DNA of 64,000 nucleotides from Tildeniella nuda ZEHNDER 1965/U140 (GTDB lineage: Bacteria; Cyanobacteriota; Cyanobacteriia; Leptolyngbyales; Leptolyngbyaceae). The position numbers and the translations under genes are program-made. Positions 8,802 through 18,442 of this stretch are shown here, piece by piece. The notes under the pieces were generated by a model, which made no database searches, was not told the origin of the DNA, and saw only the letters and a program-made list of their open reading frames with translations. Within the stretch, counting starts at the first letter, position 1; every line of letters begins with the position of its first letter. The stretch covers positions 120,017 to 184,016 of the forward strand of contig JAHHIG010000011.1 in the NCBI GenBank assembly GCA_019358895.1, read 5' to 3'.

Positions 8802-8866
8802 GCAGGCTTCTGAGACCAACGCGATGGGTTGGTGTGTGCCCAGCCTAGCAAATCACGCTTTTCTGT

Positions 8867-8899
8867 AGATCCCCGACTTCTCAAAGAAGTCGGGGATCT
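8867..8899. repeat. Perfect hairpin repeat AGATCCCCGACTTC
   Basis: Two 14-bp arms, AGATCCCCGACTTC and its exact complement, flank a 5-base loop. A slightly imperfect copy lies at 17463-17495. It lies 7 bp beyond the stop codon of the small exported protein gene and could terminate its transcription, but the second copy lies in front of trhO, so it is best seen as a dispersed palindrome. Confidence 0.8.
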
Positions 8900-8906
8900 G
8901 TCGCCC

Positions 8907-9257
8907 TTATCGCACTCTGATCTGCGATTGTAGTTGGGCATCTACTAGGTTCAGATAGCCCTGGTCGTTTACGGCTGTAGCAGGTAGCAATTGGGCATTC
9001 ACAGCGCCCTGTACGACCTCTTTGGCACCAATTTGACCCAGCGTATACGCCGAAGCCAAGCCGAGGTAGCCAGGAATGCCTTGGGGCTTCAGGTAGCCGC
9101 GTTGTGCCATCGAGACGAGATCAGATGGGGGGATGCGATCGTTGGCAGTGCTGGCAGCGGTGTAGGGATTGAGAGCTGTTGGTTCAGCGTTTGCAGTGGA
9201 AACCATTGCAGTACAGAGAGCCAATGTGGTTAAACCAGCGAGAATGAAGCGTTTCAT
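8907..9257 (-). CDS. Small exported protein of unknown function
   Basis: The 116-residue product has a clear signal peptide (MKRFILAGLTTLALCTAMVSTANA, with an AxA cleavage site). The mature part is soluble and contains DLVSMAQRGYLKPQGIPGY and a C-terminal LVDAQLQSQIRVR. A GGAGG seven bases before the ATG at 9257 decides the start over a TTG two codons upstream. I do not recognise the family; similar small secreted proteins are common in cyanobacteria. Confidence 0.8.
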   Translation of the reverse strand: MKRFILAGLTTLALCTAMVSTANAEPTALNPYTAASTANDRIPPSDLVSMAQRGYLKPQGIPGYLGLASAYTLGQIGAKEVVQGAVNAQLLPATAVNDQGYLNLVDAQLQSQIRVR

Positions 9258-9263
9258 GGTCAA

Positions 9264-9907
9264 CCTCCGAAATAGTAGTTAGAGATTCAACAGTCGGCAC
9301 TTGTTTAGTAAATATCTGAACTGTTGATGAATTTATTATTGCATTGCAAACTGTTCTATGTCAAACAATTAGTTAGAGACTTGCTGTGAAGGAGCAAATC
9401 GCTTCAGCCTGCTCGCAACAGGTGTGATGGATAGTGCAAATCCTGGCTGACCGACAAATCTCTCGGGGTTTCAGCAGTTTTATTAGTCAAGCAGGCGTAT
9501 GAGTAGCGAATCTTTTGCAAGGCATTACAGCATCGCGCCAGCATTAAGAATGATGACAGCCAACTCAACGAGTTAGTGCTTTACGCATCATTAAAACTTA
9601 GACACAGCAAGGCTTTTGAGTGATTTTGAGCGCTGCCATAAATGCAAGCCTCTGAATGAGCGATCGCTCAACAACGCAAGATGTCTGAGAAAATCGATAG
9701 GCGCTTATGAAATAGCGATCGTGCTGCGGCACTACAGTCGGCATAGGGGGCAGAGGCGGCAGGGGAAGCAAGGGAGGCAAGAGAAGAACTTTTCCATCCC
9801 CTTAACTTCCCTATCCCTTTGAAATCGGCTTCCCCCGCTCCCCCATCTCCCCATCTCCCTATCTCCCTCTGCTTCTCCCACTCCCCACTCCCCCACCGAG
9901 GCACTCT
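9264..9907. other. Long intergenic region upstream of chlB
   Basis: About 640 bp without a convincing gene. The first two thirds show no recognised RNA or repeat. The last 150 bp are a composite repeat (9748-9896) that reaches to within 11 bp of the chlB start. The chlB promoter must lie in or before it. Confidence 0.5.
9748..9896. repeat. Composite purine/pyrimidine repeat before chlB
   Basis: A purine arm (GGCAGAGGCGGCAGGGGAAG and following) is followed by a spacer and a long pyrimidine arm built of CCCCATCTCC and CCCACTCCCC units. It is the same architecture as the insert in the dihydroorotase-like gene, and in reverse order the one in speA. Here it forms the immediate leader of chlB. Confidence 0.7.
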
Positions 9908-11434
9908 ATGAAATTGGCTTACTGGATGTATGCAGGTCCCGCCCACATTGGCACACTCCGCGTCGCCAGTTCCTTCAAGAACGTTCACGCCATCATGCAT
10001 GCACCGATCGGCGATGACTACTTCAACGTCATGCGCTCCATGCTGTCACGGGAACGCAACTTTACGCCTGTGACCACCAGCGTGGTCGATCGCAACGTTT
10101 TGGCGCGGGGTTCGCAAGAAAAGGTGGTAGACAACATCACGCGCAAAGATGCCGAAGAGCATCCCGACCTGATTGTGCTCACGCCCACCTGCACCTCCAG
10201 CATTCTGCAAGAAGACCTGCAAAATTTTGTGGAACGCGCTCAGATTGAGTCCAAAGGCGATGTCATGCTGGCAGATGTCAACCATTACCGCGTGAATGAA
10301 TTACAGGCTGCCGATCGCACCCTTCAGCAAATTGTGCAGTTCTACATTGAGAAAGCCCGTCGCAAAGGCGAACTGCCCACCGACAAAACCGCGAAGCCCA
10401 GCGTCAACATTTTTGGCATCTCCACCCTCGGCTTCCACAACAACCACGACTGTACTGAGTTGAAGCGCTTGATGGCAGACCTCGGTATTGAAGTCAACGA
10501 AGTCATTCCCGAAGGTGCCTCCGTTCACAACATCAAAAACCTGTCCCGCGCCTGGTTTAACCTTGTGCCTTACCGCGAATTGGGTCCGCTGTCAGCCGCG
10601 TATCTAGAGCAAGAATTTGGCACCCCCTTTGTAGACATTACGCCGATGGGAGTCGTCGAAACGGCGCGCTGCATCCGCAAAATTCAGGCAATCCTCAATG
10701 CTCAGGGTGCCAATGTGGACTACGAAGATTACATTAATGAGCAAACCCTGCACGTCTCGCAAGCTGCCTGGTTTTCAAGGTCGATCGACTGCCAGAACCT
10801 CACAGGCAAAAAAGCGGTCGTTTATGGCGATAGCACTCATGCCGCTGCCATTACCAAGGTGCTGGCGCGTGAAATGGGTATCCACGTCGTCTGGGCAGGC
10901 ACCTTTTGTAAGAATGACGAAGCCTGGTTCCGCGCAGAGGTTAGCGAATACTGCGATGAAGTGCTGATTACCGATGATCACGGTGCGGTAGGAGACGCGA
11001 TCGCCCGTGTGGAGCCGAGCGCCATCTTCGGCACCCAGATGGAACGCCATGTCGGTAAGCGGTTGGATATTCCCTGCGGCGTGATTTCGGCACCGATTCA
11101 TGTCCAGAACTTCCCGATCGGCTACAAGCCCTTCCTCGGCTATGAAGGTACCAACCAGCTTGTGGATTTGATCTACAACTCCTTCACCCTGGGGATGGAA
11201 GACCATCTACTGGAAATTTTCGGCGGTCACGATACCAAAGAAGGCATCACCAAAGGGATTTCTGCGGATTCTGATCTTGCCTGGAGCAAAGACGGACAGG
11301 CAGAACTCAACAAAATCCCTGGTTTTGTGCGCGGCAAGGTGAAGCGGAATACCGAGAAATTTGCGCGCGATCGCAACATTGAAGTGATCACCGCTGAAGT
11401 GCTCTATGCCGCGAAAGAGGCAGTTGGCGCATAA
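9908..11434 (+). CDS. chlB: Light-independent protochlorophyllide reductase subunit B
   Basis: ChlB pairs with ChlN to form the nitrogenase-like NB component that reduces protochlorophyllide in the dark, receiving electrons from ChlL. The 508-residue length is exactly that of cyanobacterial ChlB. The N-terminus [20 protein letters not shown] is diagnostic, and the [12 protein letters not shown] segment carries a cysteine typical of the nitrogenase-like fold. The C-terminal region ([20 protein letters not shown]) is the PCP_red domain, which also occurs as a separate gene at 60814-60984. Neither chlL nor chlN is next to it in this window. Confidence 0.97.
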   Translation: MKLAYWMYAGPAHIGTLRVASSFKNVHAIMHAPIGDDYFNVMRSMLSRERNFTPVTTSVVDRNVLARGSQEKVVDNITRKDAEEHPDLIVLTPTCTSSILQEDLQNFVERAQIESKGDVMLADVNHYRVNELQAADRTLQQIVQFYIEKARRKGELPTDKTAKPSVNIFGISTLGFHNNHDCTELKRLMADLGIEVNEVIPEGASVHNIKNLSRAWFNLVPYRELGPLSAAYLEQEFGTPFVDITPMGVVETARCIRKIQAILNAQGANVDYEDYINEQTLHVSQAAWFSRSIDCQNLTGKKAVVYGDSTHAAAITKVLAREMGIHVVWAGTFCKNDEAWFRAEVSEYCDEVLITDDHGAVGDAIARVEPSAIFGTQMERHVGKRLDIPCGVISAPIHVQNFPIGYKPFLGYEGTNQLVDLIYNSFTLGMEDHLLEIFGGHDTKEGITKGISADSDLAWSKDGQAELNKIPGFVRGKVKRNTEKFARDRNIEVITAEVLYAAKEAVGA

Positions 11435-11511
11435 AGAGGTTAAGTGGCAAACAGCTTTATGTTGTTCTATTGTCAATGGAAGCTCATGCTGGGCATGATC
11501 GCACCTTTGAA

Positions 11512-12381
11512 CTAGGGGCGATCATGCTTCGTATCACTCAAATCGGCACCGCTCAACGTCGTGCCGATAAGGATTGCCTCGTTAAGATTGACCCCACGCA
11601 AATTTGCGTCTGTAAGATCAGCATCACTCAAATCAGCGCGGCTTAAGTCTGCACCCCGTAGATTGGCTCTCCAACCATGCACATTCGCCAAATTCACCCG
11701 TCTAAGATTCGACCAGGAAAAATTGGCTCGTAATAGATTGGTATGGCTCAGATCGGCTCCCAACAGAGAAGCCCCAACAATGTGTGCATCGGTTAAATTC
11801 GCGGCGTACAGGTTGGAGCGGTAGAGGGTAGCTTGCCCCATTTCAGCCCGATCGAGGTTTGCACGAGTGAGATTTGCCATACTGAGGTTGGCAGCAATGA
11901 GCCTCGCGGTACTCAAATTAGCGCGGCTGAGATTTGCTTCGTCCAGATCCGCCGATCGTAGATCTGCCCCGTACAGTTCGGTCGCACTTAAATCAGCATG
12001 GCTTAGATCTGCGTGTCTCAAAAGTGCCACCTTCAGATCGGCACCGATCAGGACGGCATAAGCAAGATTGGCACCGTTGAGATTGGCAACACTAAGGGTC
12101 GCATTGACTAGCTCTGCCTGCTTCAGGGTTGCTTTTTCCAGGCTGGCTCGCATGAGATTAGCGTTATTAAACGTGGCTTTAGTGCAATCAGCGCCATTCA
12201 AATTAGTGTTACAAAGGAGCGTTCCATTGAGGCTGGCGCAGCTTAAGTCGATGCCTGCAAACTGCTTACCGCTCAAATCGGCGTTGCTAAGGTCAGGCAA
12301 CGTTTGGGGCGATCGCTGTCGCCACTCGTTCCACTGCGCTACACCACAGTCTAGTAGTGCAAGATGCTCTGGATTTGCCAT
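11512..12381 (-). CDS. Pentapeptide repeat protein
   Basis: From about residue 30 the 289-residue protein is almost entirely tandem A(D/N)LxX pentapeptides (NADLSG, GADLSRADLSDADLTDANL), which fold as a right-handed quadrilateral beta-helix. A short N-terminal cap (MANPEHLALLDCGVAQWNEW) precedes the repeats. There is no signal peptide or membrane segment. Such proteins are numerous in cyanobacteria and mostly of unknown role. It is convergent with chlB and followed 60 bp upstream by ccmP in the same direction. Confidence 0.93.
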   Translation of the reverse strand: MANPEHLALLDCGVAQWNEWRQRSPQTLPDLSNADLSGKQFAGIDLSCASLNGTLLCNTNLNGADCTKATFNNANLMRASLEKATLKQAELVNATLSVANLNGANLAYAVLIGADLKVALLRHADLSHADLSATELYGADLRSADLDEANLSRANLSTARLIAANLSMANLTRANLDRAEMGQATLYRSNLYAANLTDAHIVGASLLGADLSHTNLLRANFSWSNLRRVNLANVHGWRANLRGADLSRADLSDADLTDANLRGVNLNEAILIGTTLSGADLSDTKHDRP

Positions 12382-12441
12382 GCTTGCGTCCTTTGCCCGA
12401 TCGGTACTAACAGTTCATCCATGAATTACAGCTCATCACAC

Positions 12442-13083
12442 TTATTCTTGGCGACGATCGTCGGGATGATTCCGTCCAGAGACATTTTCCATTGCTTCTA
12501 CAACGGCTCCGGCTGCCGCTATGATGTCGCGCTCTTCGCCGCCCAGGTAGAGCCGCCCAAAGCTACCCACTGCGGAGATTTGCAGGATGTTGATCAGGGC
12601 TGCTTTTTCCGCTTCGTTGGCGGCAAGTGCAGCATAGGCGGCAGGCTCGACCTCCATCACGTACAGCGTTTGCCCTGCCATAATCATCTGTCCGCGTCGG
12701 TTGCGGTTGATGAGCTGCGTATGATGTGGGTCGATGTTGCGAATAATTTGACTGGACAGCACGCGGGGCTTGAGGCAATCTTGCCGCCGCACACCCAATG
12801 CATCCAAAATGGCTCTGCCCGCTGCTTGAATTTCACCTTGATTGCTGGAATGCACCTCTAGCAAACCATACAGTCGTTCAACAACCAGGACACCGGGACG
12901 GACGACTGCCGATTTAAGCGCGACATCGGTGATGCGATTGATTTCGATACCAGGAGAAATTTCGATCCACAGGGACGCATCGCCCGGAAGGGGTAAGAAT
13001 CCAATGGAAACAGTGCCCATGTAAGCCGCATGTTGCGCTTGCAGGCGATCGATATACACGTAGCTACGAAGGTCTATACCCAA
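12442..13083 (-). CDS. ccmP: Carboxysome shell protein CcmP (tandem BMC domain)
   Basis: CcmP is a trimer-forming shell protein with two fused BMC domains and is thought to gate a large pore in the beta-carboxysome shell. The 213-residue length and N-terminus [15 protein letters not shown] match CcmP, as do [37 protein letters not shown], and the second-domain block [15 protein letters not shown]. The start is an unusual TTG; it is retained because homologues begin MGxxLRSYVY at exactly this position. As in other cyanobacteria it lies away from a ccmKLMNO cluster, none of which is in the window. Confidence 0.93.
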   Translation of the reverse strand: MGIDLRSYVYIDRLQAQHAAYMGTVSIGFLPLPGDASLWIEISPGIEINRITDVALKSAVVRPGVLVVERLYGLLEVHSSNQGEIQAAGRAILDALGVRRQDCLKPRVLSSQIIRNIDPHHTQLINRNRRGQMIMAGQTLYVMEVEPAAYAALAANEAEKAALINILQISAVGSFGRLYLGGEERDIIAAAGAVVEAMENVSGRNHPDDRRQE

Positions 13084-13245
13084 GATGTTGGTGACGGCTG
13101 GAGGGCTGAGTTGGTTGCAACTGGTCGCGATCGCTCGTGACGAAACGTTGGGTATCCGTTTGCTATTATTTCACCTTCTGACTACTTTCTGGCGACTGAT
13201 CCATGTGTTAGTCGTGTGATCGCCCACGCCAGCCAGCATTTTCTT

Positions 13246-13650
13246 CTAAGGCAACGGTGGCAACAGGCGATCGACAACACTCACTAGGCGGTTAATGGTT
13301 TCCGCTTGACTGCGGTTACTTTCCTCCATCACGGTAACAATCCGTTCAATGTTCTGACTTTGCTGCTCGACGGCTAGAGCTATTCGATCAAGGCGTTCAT
13401 CAATGTGGTCGAAGCGATCGCTCTGCTTCTCTATACGTTCGCCCTGCTTCTCGATCGCAGCTAGTTGTTGTTTGGCTGTTTCTGCCTGTTGCTTAGCTGT
13501 TTCTGCCTGTTCATGTACCAGCAATTTGAGTTCTGTTAACCCCTCGGTGAAGTGTCCGACCCGATCAATCAGAATGTCAATTTTATCGGGTGCGTTGGGG
13601 GTTCCGGGATCAGTCATCGCATTTATCAGAGGCGTGGAGGAGGGAGTCAT
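13246..13650 (-). CDS. Coiled-coil protein of unknown function
   Basis: The 134-residue product has a central heptad-rich region (KIDILIDRVGHFTEGLTELK, then AETAKQQAETAKQQL, ending SVVDRLLPPLP). The repeated AETAKQQ suggests internal duplication. There is no membrane segment or catalytic motif. Cyanobacterial genomes contain many such short coiled-coil proteins with EKQxERIEKQ-type heptads, and function is not known. Confidence 0.65.
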   Translation of the reverse strand: MTPSSTPLINAMTDPGTPNAPDKIDILIDRVGHFTEGLTELKLLVHEQAETAKQQAETAKQQLAAIEKQGERIEKQSDRFDHIDERLDRIALAVEQQSQNIERIVTVMEESNRSQAETINRLVSVVDRLLPPLP

Positions 13651-13680
13651 ACGATCGCATTTTATAGAGTTTAACCTTCT

Positions 13681-13708
13681 GTAGGGACGTTACATGTAAC
13701 GTCCCTAC
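13681..13708. repeat. 28-bp perfect palindrome
   Basis: GTAGGGACGTTACA and its exact reverse complement abut without a loop. Palindromes beginning GTAGGGACG are a dispersed cyanobacterial repeat type. It lies between two minus-strand genes, 31 bp upstream of the coiled-coil gene start. Confidence 0.85.
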
Positions 13709-13789
13709 GAATCTGCAACTGTTTTTGACACGCCCGTACTCAGTTTGTGTTTAAGGCAAAACGTTTCTTTGCTTATCTAGTACGATCGT

Positions 13790-14326
13790 TCAGGCAATCA
13801 ACTCGCCAACAGCAACGCTAAATTCGAGCAAGACGTTTTGAGTGCTAACGGTATCACTTATGCCATAGAGCCTTTGTTGCTGCGGTGTCATGACTAAGAT
13901 GCACTGACTATCAGGAAAGATTAACCAGACCTCCTGACAGGCTGACTCTAAATATTCACGCGCTTTCGTAAAGACCTCTTCCGCTATATCCGTGGGCGAA
14001 ATGATTTCAGCCACTAAAGGAAAGCTGTGGGGCAGTACCTTGAAGTCTCCATACTGGGCAACCAGATCAGGCGATAGATAGGCAACATCGGGACAACGGG
14101 TGCGATCGACGGTGCGGCAATGGGTTTCGGTATACACTTCACCACCTTGATGGGTCGCATCTTTGTGATTCCCCCAATAGCGCGCAAGCCTCGCTTGAAT
14201 GCGTCCAGTTTTTGCCGTCATTTCCGGTTTTTCAATGAGCGTGCCATCGATCCATTCAACATGATCAAGCGGATGATTGTTGAACTCGTCAAGGGCGATC
14301 GCTGGAGCTTGAACGACGGTTGCCAT
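13790..14326 (-). CDS. Uma2 family (DUF820) endonuclease-like protein
   Basis: A 178-residue member of the Uma2/DUF820 family with a restriction-endonuclease-like fold, expanded in cyanobacteria. Visible blocks are HVEWIDGTLIEKPEM, RCPDVAYLSPD (metal-binding Asp), PLVAEIISPTD (Glu), and the lysine/tyrosine helix TKAREYLESACQEVWLIFP. The catalytic pattern looks complete. Biological role is unknown for the family. A second, divergent member is at 61456-62031. Confidence 0.9.
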   Translation of the reverse strand: MATVVQAPAIALDEFNNHPLDHVEWIDGTLIEKPEMTAKTGRIQARLARYWGNHKDATHQGGEVYTETHCRTVDRTRCPDVAYLSPDLVAQYGDFKVLPHSFPLVAEIISPTDIAEEVFTKAREYLESACQEVWLIFPDSQCILVMTPQQQRLYGISDTVSTQNVLLEFSVAVGELIA

Positions 14327-14362
14327 TGTCCATTACCCACTGGTTGCTTCTCATTATCGCAC

Positions 14363-16489
14363 TCAGGCAGAGAGGTACGTATAGCGGCTCAAGCTGCGCT
14401 CATAGTTTTGCAGCAGCAGTTGGGCATCTTGCAGCGTGATGCGTTTTTCTCGTAATGCCAGTTCGGTCTGCTGACGAATGCTTTCGATCAGGTCTTCGGA
14501 GTCGTACTGCACATAGCCCAACACTTCTGTCATCGTGTCGCCTTTAACCACGTGTTCAATCTCGTAGCCTTTGGGCGTGAGGTGAATGTGTACCGCGTTG
14601 GTATCGCCAAACAGGTTGTGCAGGTTGCCCATGATTTCCTGGTAGGCACCGCCGAGGAACATCGCCAGGTAGTAGGGTTCGTGGGGGTGTGGGGTGTGGG
14701 GTGTGGGGTGTGGGGGTAAAGAGTTTAAAGTTAAGGCTGCTTCCCCTGCCCCCCTTGCTCCCTCTGCTTCCCCTGCCTTCTGCCCTCTGCCTTCTGCCTT
14801 TCGCAATGCGTGTAACTCCAAAACGGGTTTCACATCTTTCAGGTCGATGAATTGGTCGATTTTGCCGTCGCTGTCGCAGGTGAGGTCGGCGAGGGTGGCG
14901 CGTTTGGTGGGTTCTTCGTCCAAACGGTGGATGGGCATGATGGGAAAAAGTTGGTCGATCGCCCAGCTATCCGGTGCCGATTGAAACACTGAGAGATTGA
15001 TGTAATAAATCGATGCCATGATCTTTTCTAGATCTTCCAGGTCATCGGGGACATATTCTTGCTGACGGGCGATCGCCAGAATTTTCTCACAGCAAACCCA
15101 GTAGAGGCGTTCGGCTCTGGCGCGTTCGGGCAGGCTGACGTAGCCAAAGTTGAACAGGCTGATGGCTTCTTCTTTGAACTGGGTTGCGTCGTGATACGCC
15201 TCTTGATAGTTCTCGACGGTAATGGATTCGTAGGTTTCGTAGAGATTGCGGATGATGAGATGCTCGGTTTCCTGTACGGGTTCGGGAATGCCAGAGGGCA
15301 CTTCGCTGGTGCTGAGGACATCGAACACGAGGACAGATTGATGGGAGGCGATCGCCCGTCCACTTTCACTCACGAGCGTTGGTACAGGCAATTTACGTTC
15401 GTCGCAAGCCTCTTTGACTTCCGCAATGACATCGTTGGCGTAGTTCTGAATGTTGTAGTTTTTGGAGGCGTAGAAGTTGGTTTTGGAGCCGTCGTAATCT
15501 ACACCCAAGCCGCCACCCACATCCAGGTATTTCATGTCTGCGCCCAGTTTTGCCAGTTCCACATAGATCTGGCTTGCCTCTTGAATGGCGGTTTTGACGA
15601 CGGCGATCGACGAAATTTGGGAACCAATGTGATAGTGCAAGAGTTGCAGCGAATCCAGCATGTCCGCCGCGCTGAGTTGCTCCACCGTGCTGAGAATTTC
15701 GGGCACGGTTAAGCCAAATTTGGCGCGATCGCCTGCTGAGGTGCCCCAGCGTCCTACGCCTTTGCTGCTTAATTTGGCGCGAACACCGAGAATAGGACGA
15801 ATGCCCAGTTTGCGACCCGCTTCAATGACCAGCGGCACTTCTTCAATTTGCTCCAGCACAATGATGGGGGTTTGCCCTAGCTGCTGCGCCAAAATTGCCA
15901 TTTCGATGTATTCGCGGTCTTTATAGCCGTTGCAGATCAGCAGTGCACCGGGCGTTTTTAAGGTTGCCAGTGCAATCATGAGTTCAGGCTTGGAACCTGC
16001 CTCTAAGCCAAACTGATGGGGCTTGCCGAAACGAACCAATGCCTCAACTAAATGCCGTTGCTGATTGCACTTGACGGGAAACACACCCCGATACACACCG
16101 GGATAGTTGTACCGCGCGATCGCCTTGGCAAAAGCCGCATTCAAGCGCTCAATCCGGTCTTCCAGGATGTCGGAAAACCGGATCAATAGTGGTAAGCCTA
16201 GATTCCGCTGTTTAAGCGCATTGACGAGTTCAAAAAGATCCAGGGAACCACCGCGATCGCCTTCGGGAGAAACGGTAACGTGTCCGGCGGCATTGATCGA
16301 AAAGTACGGTTCGCCCCAACCTGTAATCCGGTAAAGTTCCTCGCTTCTCTCGATCGACCAGGCTTTAGGTGCAGGCTCTAAGGCTGACCCATTCGCAGCC
16401 TGGTGTTTAGCTTTAACCGTTTGTCGATCGGTTGGCTCTACCGCTTCCCGTTCCGAATCAGCCTTTGCAGCCGTTGACCGTGCCCCCAT
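14363..16489 (-). CDS. speA: Biosynthetic arginine decarboxylase
   Basis: SpeA is a PLP enzyme that converts arginine to agmatine, the first step of polyamine synthesis. The 708-residue product shows the PLP lysine block FPVKCNQQRHLVEAL, the HYHIGSQISS and LDVGGGLGVDYDGS glycine-rich phosphate site, VSESGRAI, and WAIDQLFPIMPIHRLDE. The start at 16489 is chosen because AGGA sits nine bases upstream; a start six codons earlier is possible. Forty extra codons at 14681-14800 interrupt the conserved block between LHALR and EPYYLAMFLGG and derive from a dispersed repeat. The frame is preserved, so the enzyme is probably still made. Confidence 0.95.
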   Translation of the reverse strand: MGARSTAAKADSEREAVEPTDRQTVKAKHQAANGSALEPAPKAWSIERSEELYRITGWGEPYFSINAAGHVTVSPEGDRGGSLDLFELVNALKQRNLGLPLLIRFSDILEDRIERLNAAFAKAIARYNYPGVYRGVFPVKCNQQRHLVEALVRFGKPHQFGLEAGSKPELMIALATLKTPGALLICNGYKDREYIEMAILAQQLGQTPIIVLEQIEEVPLVIEAGRKLGIRPILGVRAKLSSKGVGRWGTSAGDRAKFGLTVPEILSTVEQLSAADMLDSLQLLHYHIGSQISSIAVVKTAIQEASQIYVELAKLGADMKYLDVGGGLGVDYDGSKTNFYASKNYNIQNYANDVIAEVKEACDERKLPVPTLVSESGRAIASHQSVLVFDVLSTSEVPSGIPEPVQETEHLIIRNLYETYESITVENYQEAYHDATQFKEEAISLFNFGYVSLPERARAERLYWVCCEKILAIARQQEYVPDDLEDLEKIMASIYYINLSVFQSAPDSWAIDQLFPIMPIHRLDEEPTKRATLADLTCDSDGKIDQFIDLKDVKPVLELHALRKAEGRGQKAGEAEGARGAGEAALTLNSLPPHPTPHTPHPHEPYYLAMFLGGAYQEIMGNLHNLFGDTNAVHIHLTPKGYEIEHVVKGDTMTEVLGYVQYDSEDLIESIRQQTELALREKRITLQDAQLLLQNYERSLSRYTYLSA
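14681..14800. repeat. 120-bp in-frame repeat insert in speA
   Basis: Exactly 120 bp of GTGGGGTGTGGGG units, a short spacer (GTTTAAAGTTAAGG), and CTTCCCCTGCC/CTTCTGCCCTCTGCC units lie in the coding strand complement. It adds 40 residues rich in Gly/Ala/Glu then Pro/His/Thr to SpeA. The same two motifs occur at 781-868, 1837-1941 and 9748-9896. Confidence 0.85.
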
Positions 16490-16573
16490 GCTTTCCTGAC
16501 CTCGCAATCATTTCTGAAGTGCTAGTCTATCGCATCCATTCCGGTGTCGTAGGTAAGGTAGGGCACCCAGCGG

Positions 16574-17053
16574 CTATTCAGAATCCAATTCCTCTGTTTT
16601 GGGTGTGGGAGGCGTTGAAGGCGTAAATGGTGGTGCAGGCGCTGGAGTGGGTGTAGGAGCTGGCGTAGGCGTTGGAGTGGGTGGTTCGCTAGCTAGAAGA
16701 GGTTCGTGCTTGGCTTCGATGCCGAGCTGATTTTTGGCTGTGGCGATCGCGCTTGACACGGCTGATCTGCTTGCCTCTAACAACCCCTGTCCGGCATCTT
16801 GAGCCATGCGATCGGTGTTGGGTTTTTCAAAGTTATTGATCCATTCGCGAGTGCTCCAGCCTGTGCGGTAGCCCGTGCGCCAAATCCAGTCGCCCAATAC
16901 CAGCGTCAGGCAAATAACTAACCAGAGCAGATAGCCTGTTTCCTTCAGAATCATCCAGGTTGTAGAAACAGTTTGGCTGTAGGTTGCGCCCGTTGCGGGG
17001 TCTTTGACAATGCCCCAAACCTTGGTCGCTTGCGATTGAATTTGATTGTTCAT
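16574..17053 (-). CDS. Single-pass membrane protein with proline-rich tail
   Basis: The 159-residue product has one membrane segment (GYLLWLVICLTLVLGDWIW, about residues 40-58), a soluble middle (STREWINNFEKPN) and a C-terminal tail of PTPTPAP units. A GGAG eight bases before the ATG supports the start. I do not recognise a characterised family. It lies 84 bp upstream of speA in the same orientation. Confidence 0.7.
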   Translation of the reverse strand: MNNQIQSQATKVWGIVKDPATGATYSQTVSTTWMILKETGYLLWLVICLTLVLGDWIWRTGYRTGWSTREWINNFEKPNTDRMAQDAGQGLLEASRSAVSSAIATAKNQLGIEAKHEPLLASEPPTPTPTPAPTPTPAPAPPFTPSTPPTPKTEELDSE

Positions 17054-17225
17054 TTAAAGTCTCCTCATTCCCTGATTTCCTCGTTCCCTGCTTTAGTTAT
17101 AAGCGTCAACGGTGCTTCTGTAAGCGCTACTGCAAGATTTCGATCGGCAATAGTGCTTGATGCAACTTAAGACGTGATCACAGACTATGTATAGTTGAAT
17201 GTCACTGAAATAACGATCCAACTTG

Positions 17226-17292
17226 CCCCCCAACCCCCAATGCTGGGGGAGCAGAGCTTTCAAAGTCCCCCAGCATTGGGGGATTCAGGGGG
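17226..17292. repeat. Dispersed palindrome CCCCCAATGCTGGGGGA
   Basis: Two perfect 17-bp arms (17234-17250 and 17266-17282) flank a 15-base loop, and shorter outer arms GCCCCCC/AGGGGGC extend the fold. The element could form a very stable stem-loop. Confidence 0.85.
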
Positions 17293-17462
17293 CTTCTTCG
17301 GTAGCATTTTCCTTAAGTCAGTGCCATTCATGTATAGTTTGATCGGGTCACGATGCTCGGTTCTGGTGACTACATAGAACCACCGTTTTCGTGCGATCGT
17401 CTTTACTAGAATAGCTAAACTGGCTCTAAGATTCCCTGTCCCAGGTCAGATCCCCACCTTGT

Positions 17463-17495
17463 AGATCCCTGACTTTTTAGAGAAGTCGGGGATCT
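17463..17495. repeat. Hairpin repeat, second copy of the AGATCCCCGACTTC type
   Basis: AGATCCCTGACTT and AAGTCGGGGATCT form arms with one mismatch. It is a copy of the perfect hairpin at 8867-8899. Confidence 0.75.
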
Positions 17496-17515
17496 GAAAC
17501 ACATTTCAGGAAGAC

Positions 17516-18349
17516 ATGGTGTTGGTTGTTGCTACGCTTTACAAATTTGTCAGACTCCCGGATGCAGCCATGATGCAGCCGATCTTATTGTCGCAGTGCC
17601 AGCAGCAAGGGGTGAAGGGCACCATTTTGCTGGCAGAAGAAGGAATCAATGGCACGATCGCGGGTTCAAGAATGGCGATCGATGCAGTGTTGTCCTTTCT
17701 TCGCGCCGATCCCCGTCTTGCTGATCTGGAGCATAAGGAATCGTTCGCAGACGTGCAGCCGTTCGATCGTCTGAAGGTTCGCCTCAAAGCAGAAATTGTG
17801 ACGATCGGTGTACCTGAAGCCGATCCGAATATGCAAGTCGGCACCTATGTTGATCCAGAAGAGTGGAACACGTTGATCGCTGATCCCGATGTGACTGTTA
17901 TTGACACGCGCAATGCTTACGAGGTGAGTATTGGCAGTTTTCAGGGAGCAGAAAATCCGCAGACGCGATCGTTTCGCCAGTTTCCGGAGTATGTCCGCAC
18001 ACACCTCGATCCAGCTCAACATAAGAAAGTAGCGCTCTTCTGCACAGGCGGCATCCGTTGCGAAAAAGCCTCTGCGCTCATGCTGGCTCAAGGCTTCGAG
18101 GAAGTCTATCATCTCAAAGGCGGCATTCTGAAGTACTTAGAAGCAGTGCCGATCGACGAAAGCCTATGGGAAGGCGAATGCTTTGTCTTTGATCAGCGGG
18201 TTGCCGTGCAGCATGGGCTAGAACCCGGAACCCATGATCTGTGTCGCAGTTGTGGACATCCCCTTTCAGAGGCGGACAAGGCTGCTCCAAACTATGAGTA
18301 TGGGATCGCCTGTCCTCATTGCGCCAGTAACCTGACAGAGAAGAAGTGA
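17516..18349 (+). CDS. trhO: tRNA uridine(34) hydroxylase TrhO (rhodanese family, YceA)
   Basis: TrhO uses oxygen to hydroxylate wobble uridine 34 of tRNAs on the way to 5-methoxyuridine-type modifications. The 277-residue protein has the family's N-terminal acylphosphatase-like domain ([13 protein letters not shown]), a rhodanese domain with [15 protein letters not shown], and the catalytic loop [10 protein letters not shown] with Cys176 and Cys182. A C-terminal CxxC...CxxC zinc-ribbon-like region ([18 protein letters not shown]) is typical of this group. AGGAAG just before the ATG supports the start. Confidence 0.93.
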   Translation: MVLVVATLYKFVRLPDAAMMQPILLSQCQQQGVKGTILLAEEGINGTIAGSRMAIDAVLSFLRADPRLADLEHKESFADVQPFDRLKVRLKAEIVTIGVPEADPNMQVGTYVDPEEWNTLIADPDVTVIDTRNAYEVSIGSFQGAENPQTRSFRQFPEYVRTHLDPAQHKKVALFCTGGIRCEKASALMLAQGFEEVYHLKGGILKYLEAVPIDESLWEGECFVFDQRVAVQHGLEPGTHDLCRSCGHPLSEADKAAPNYEYGIACPHCASNLTEKK

Positions 18350-18442
18350 TCGCGGCAAGAAGCACGACAACAGCAATCGCACAGGGGCATTTGAGTTTGA
18401 GTTTTAGGTTCTCTCCGCGCCTCTGCGATACCAACCCCTTAC

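Larger units (their letters stand above)
17054..17515. other. Intergenic region with two palindromic repeats
   Basis: The gap between the divergent membrane protein and trhO holds two dispersed palindromes (17226-17292 and 17463-17495), listed separately, and no gene. The second ends only 20 bp before the trhO start codon, so it is probably in the trhO leader. Confidence 0.5.

Noticed and set aside
15059..15712. A 217-codon open frame antisense to speA
   Set aside because: It is a mirror of strongly biased coding sequence on the other strand; SpeA motifs are complete there.
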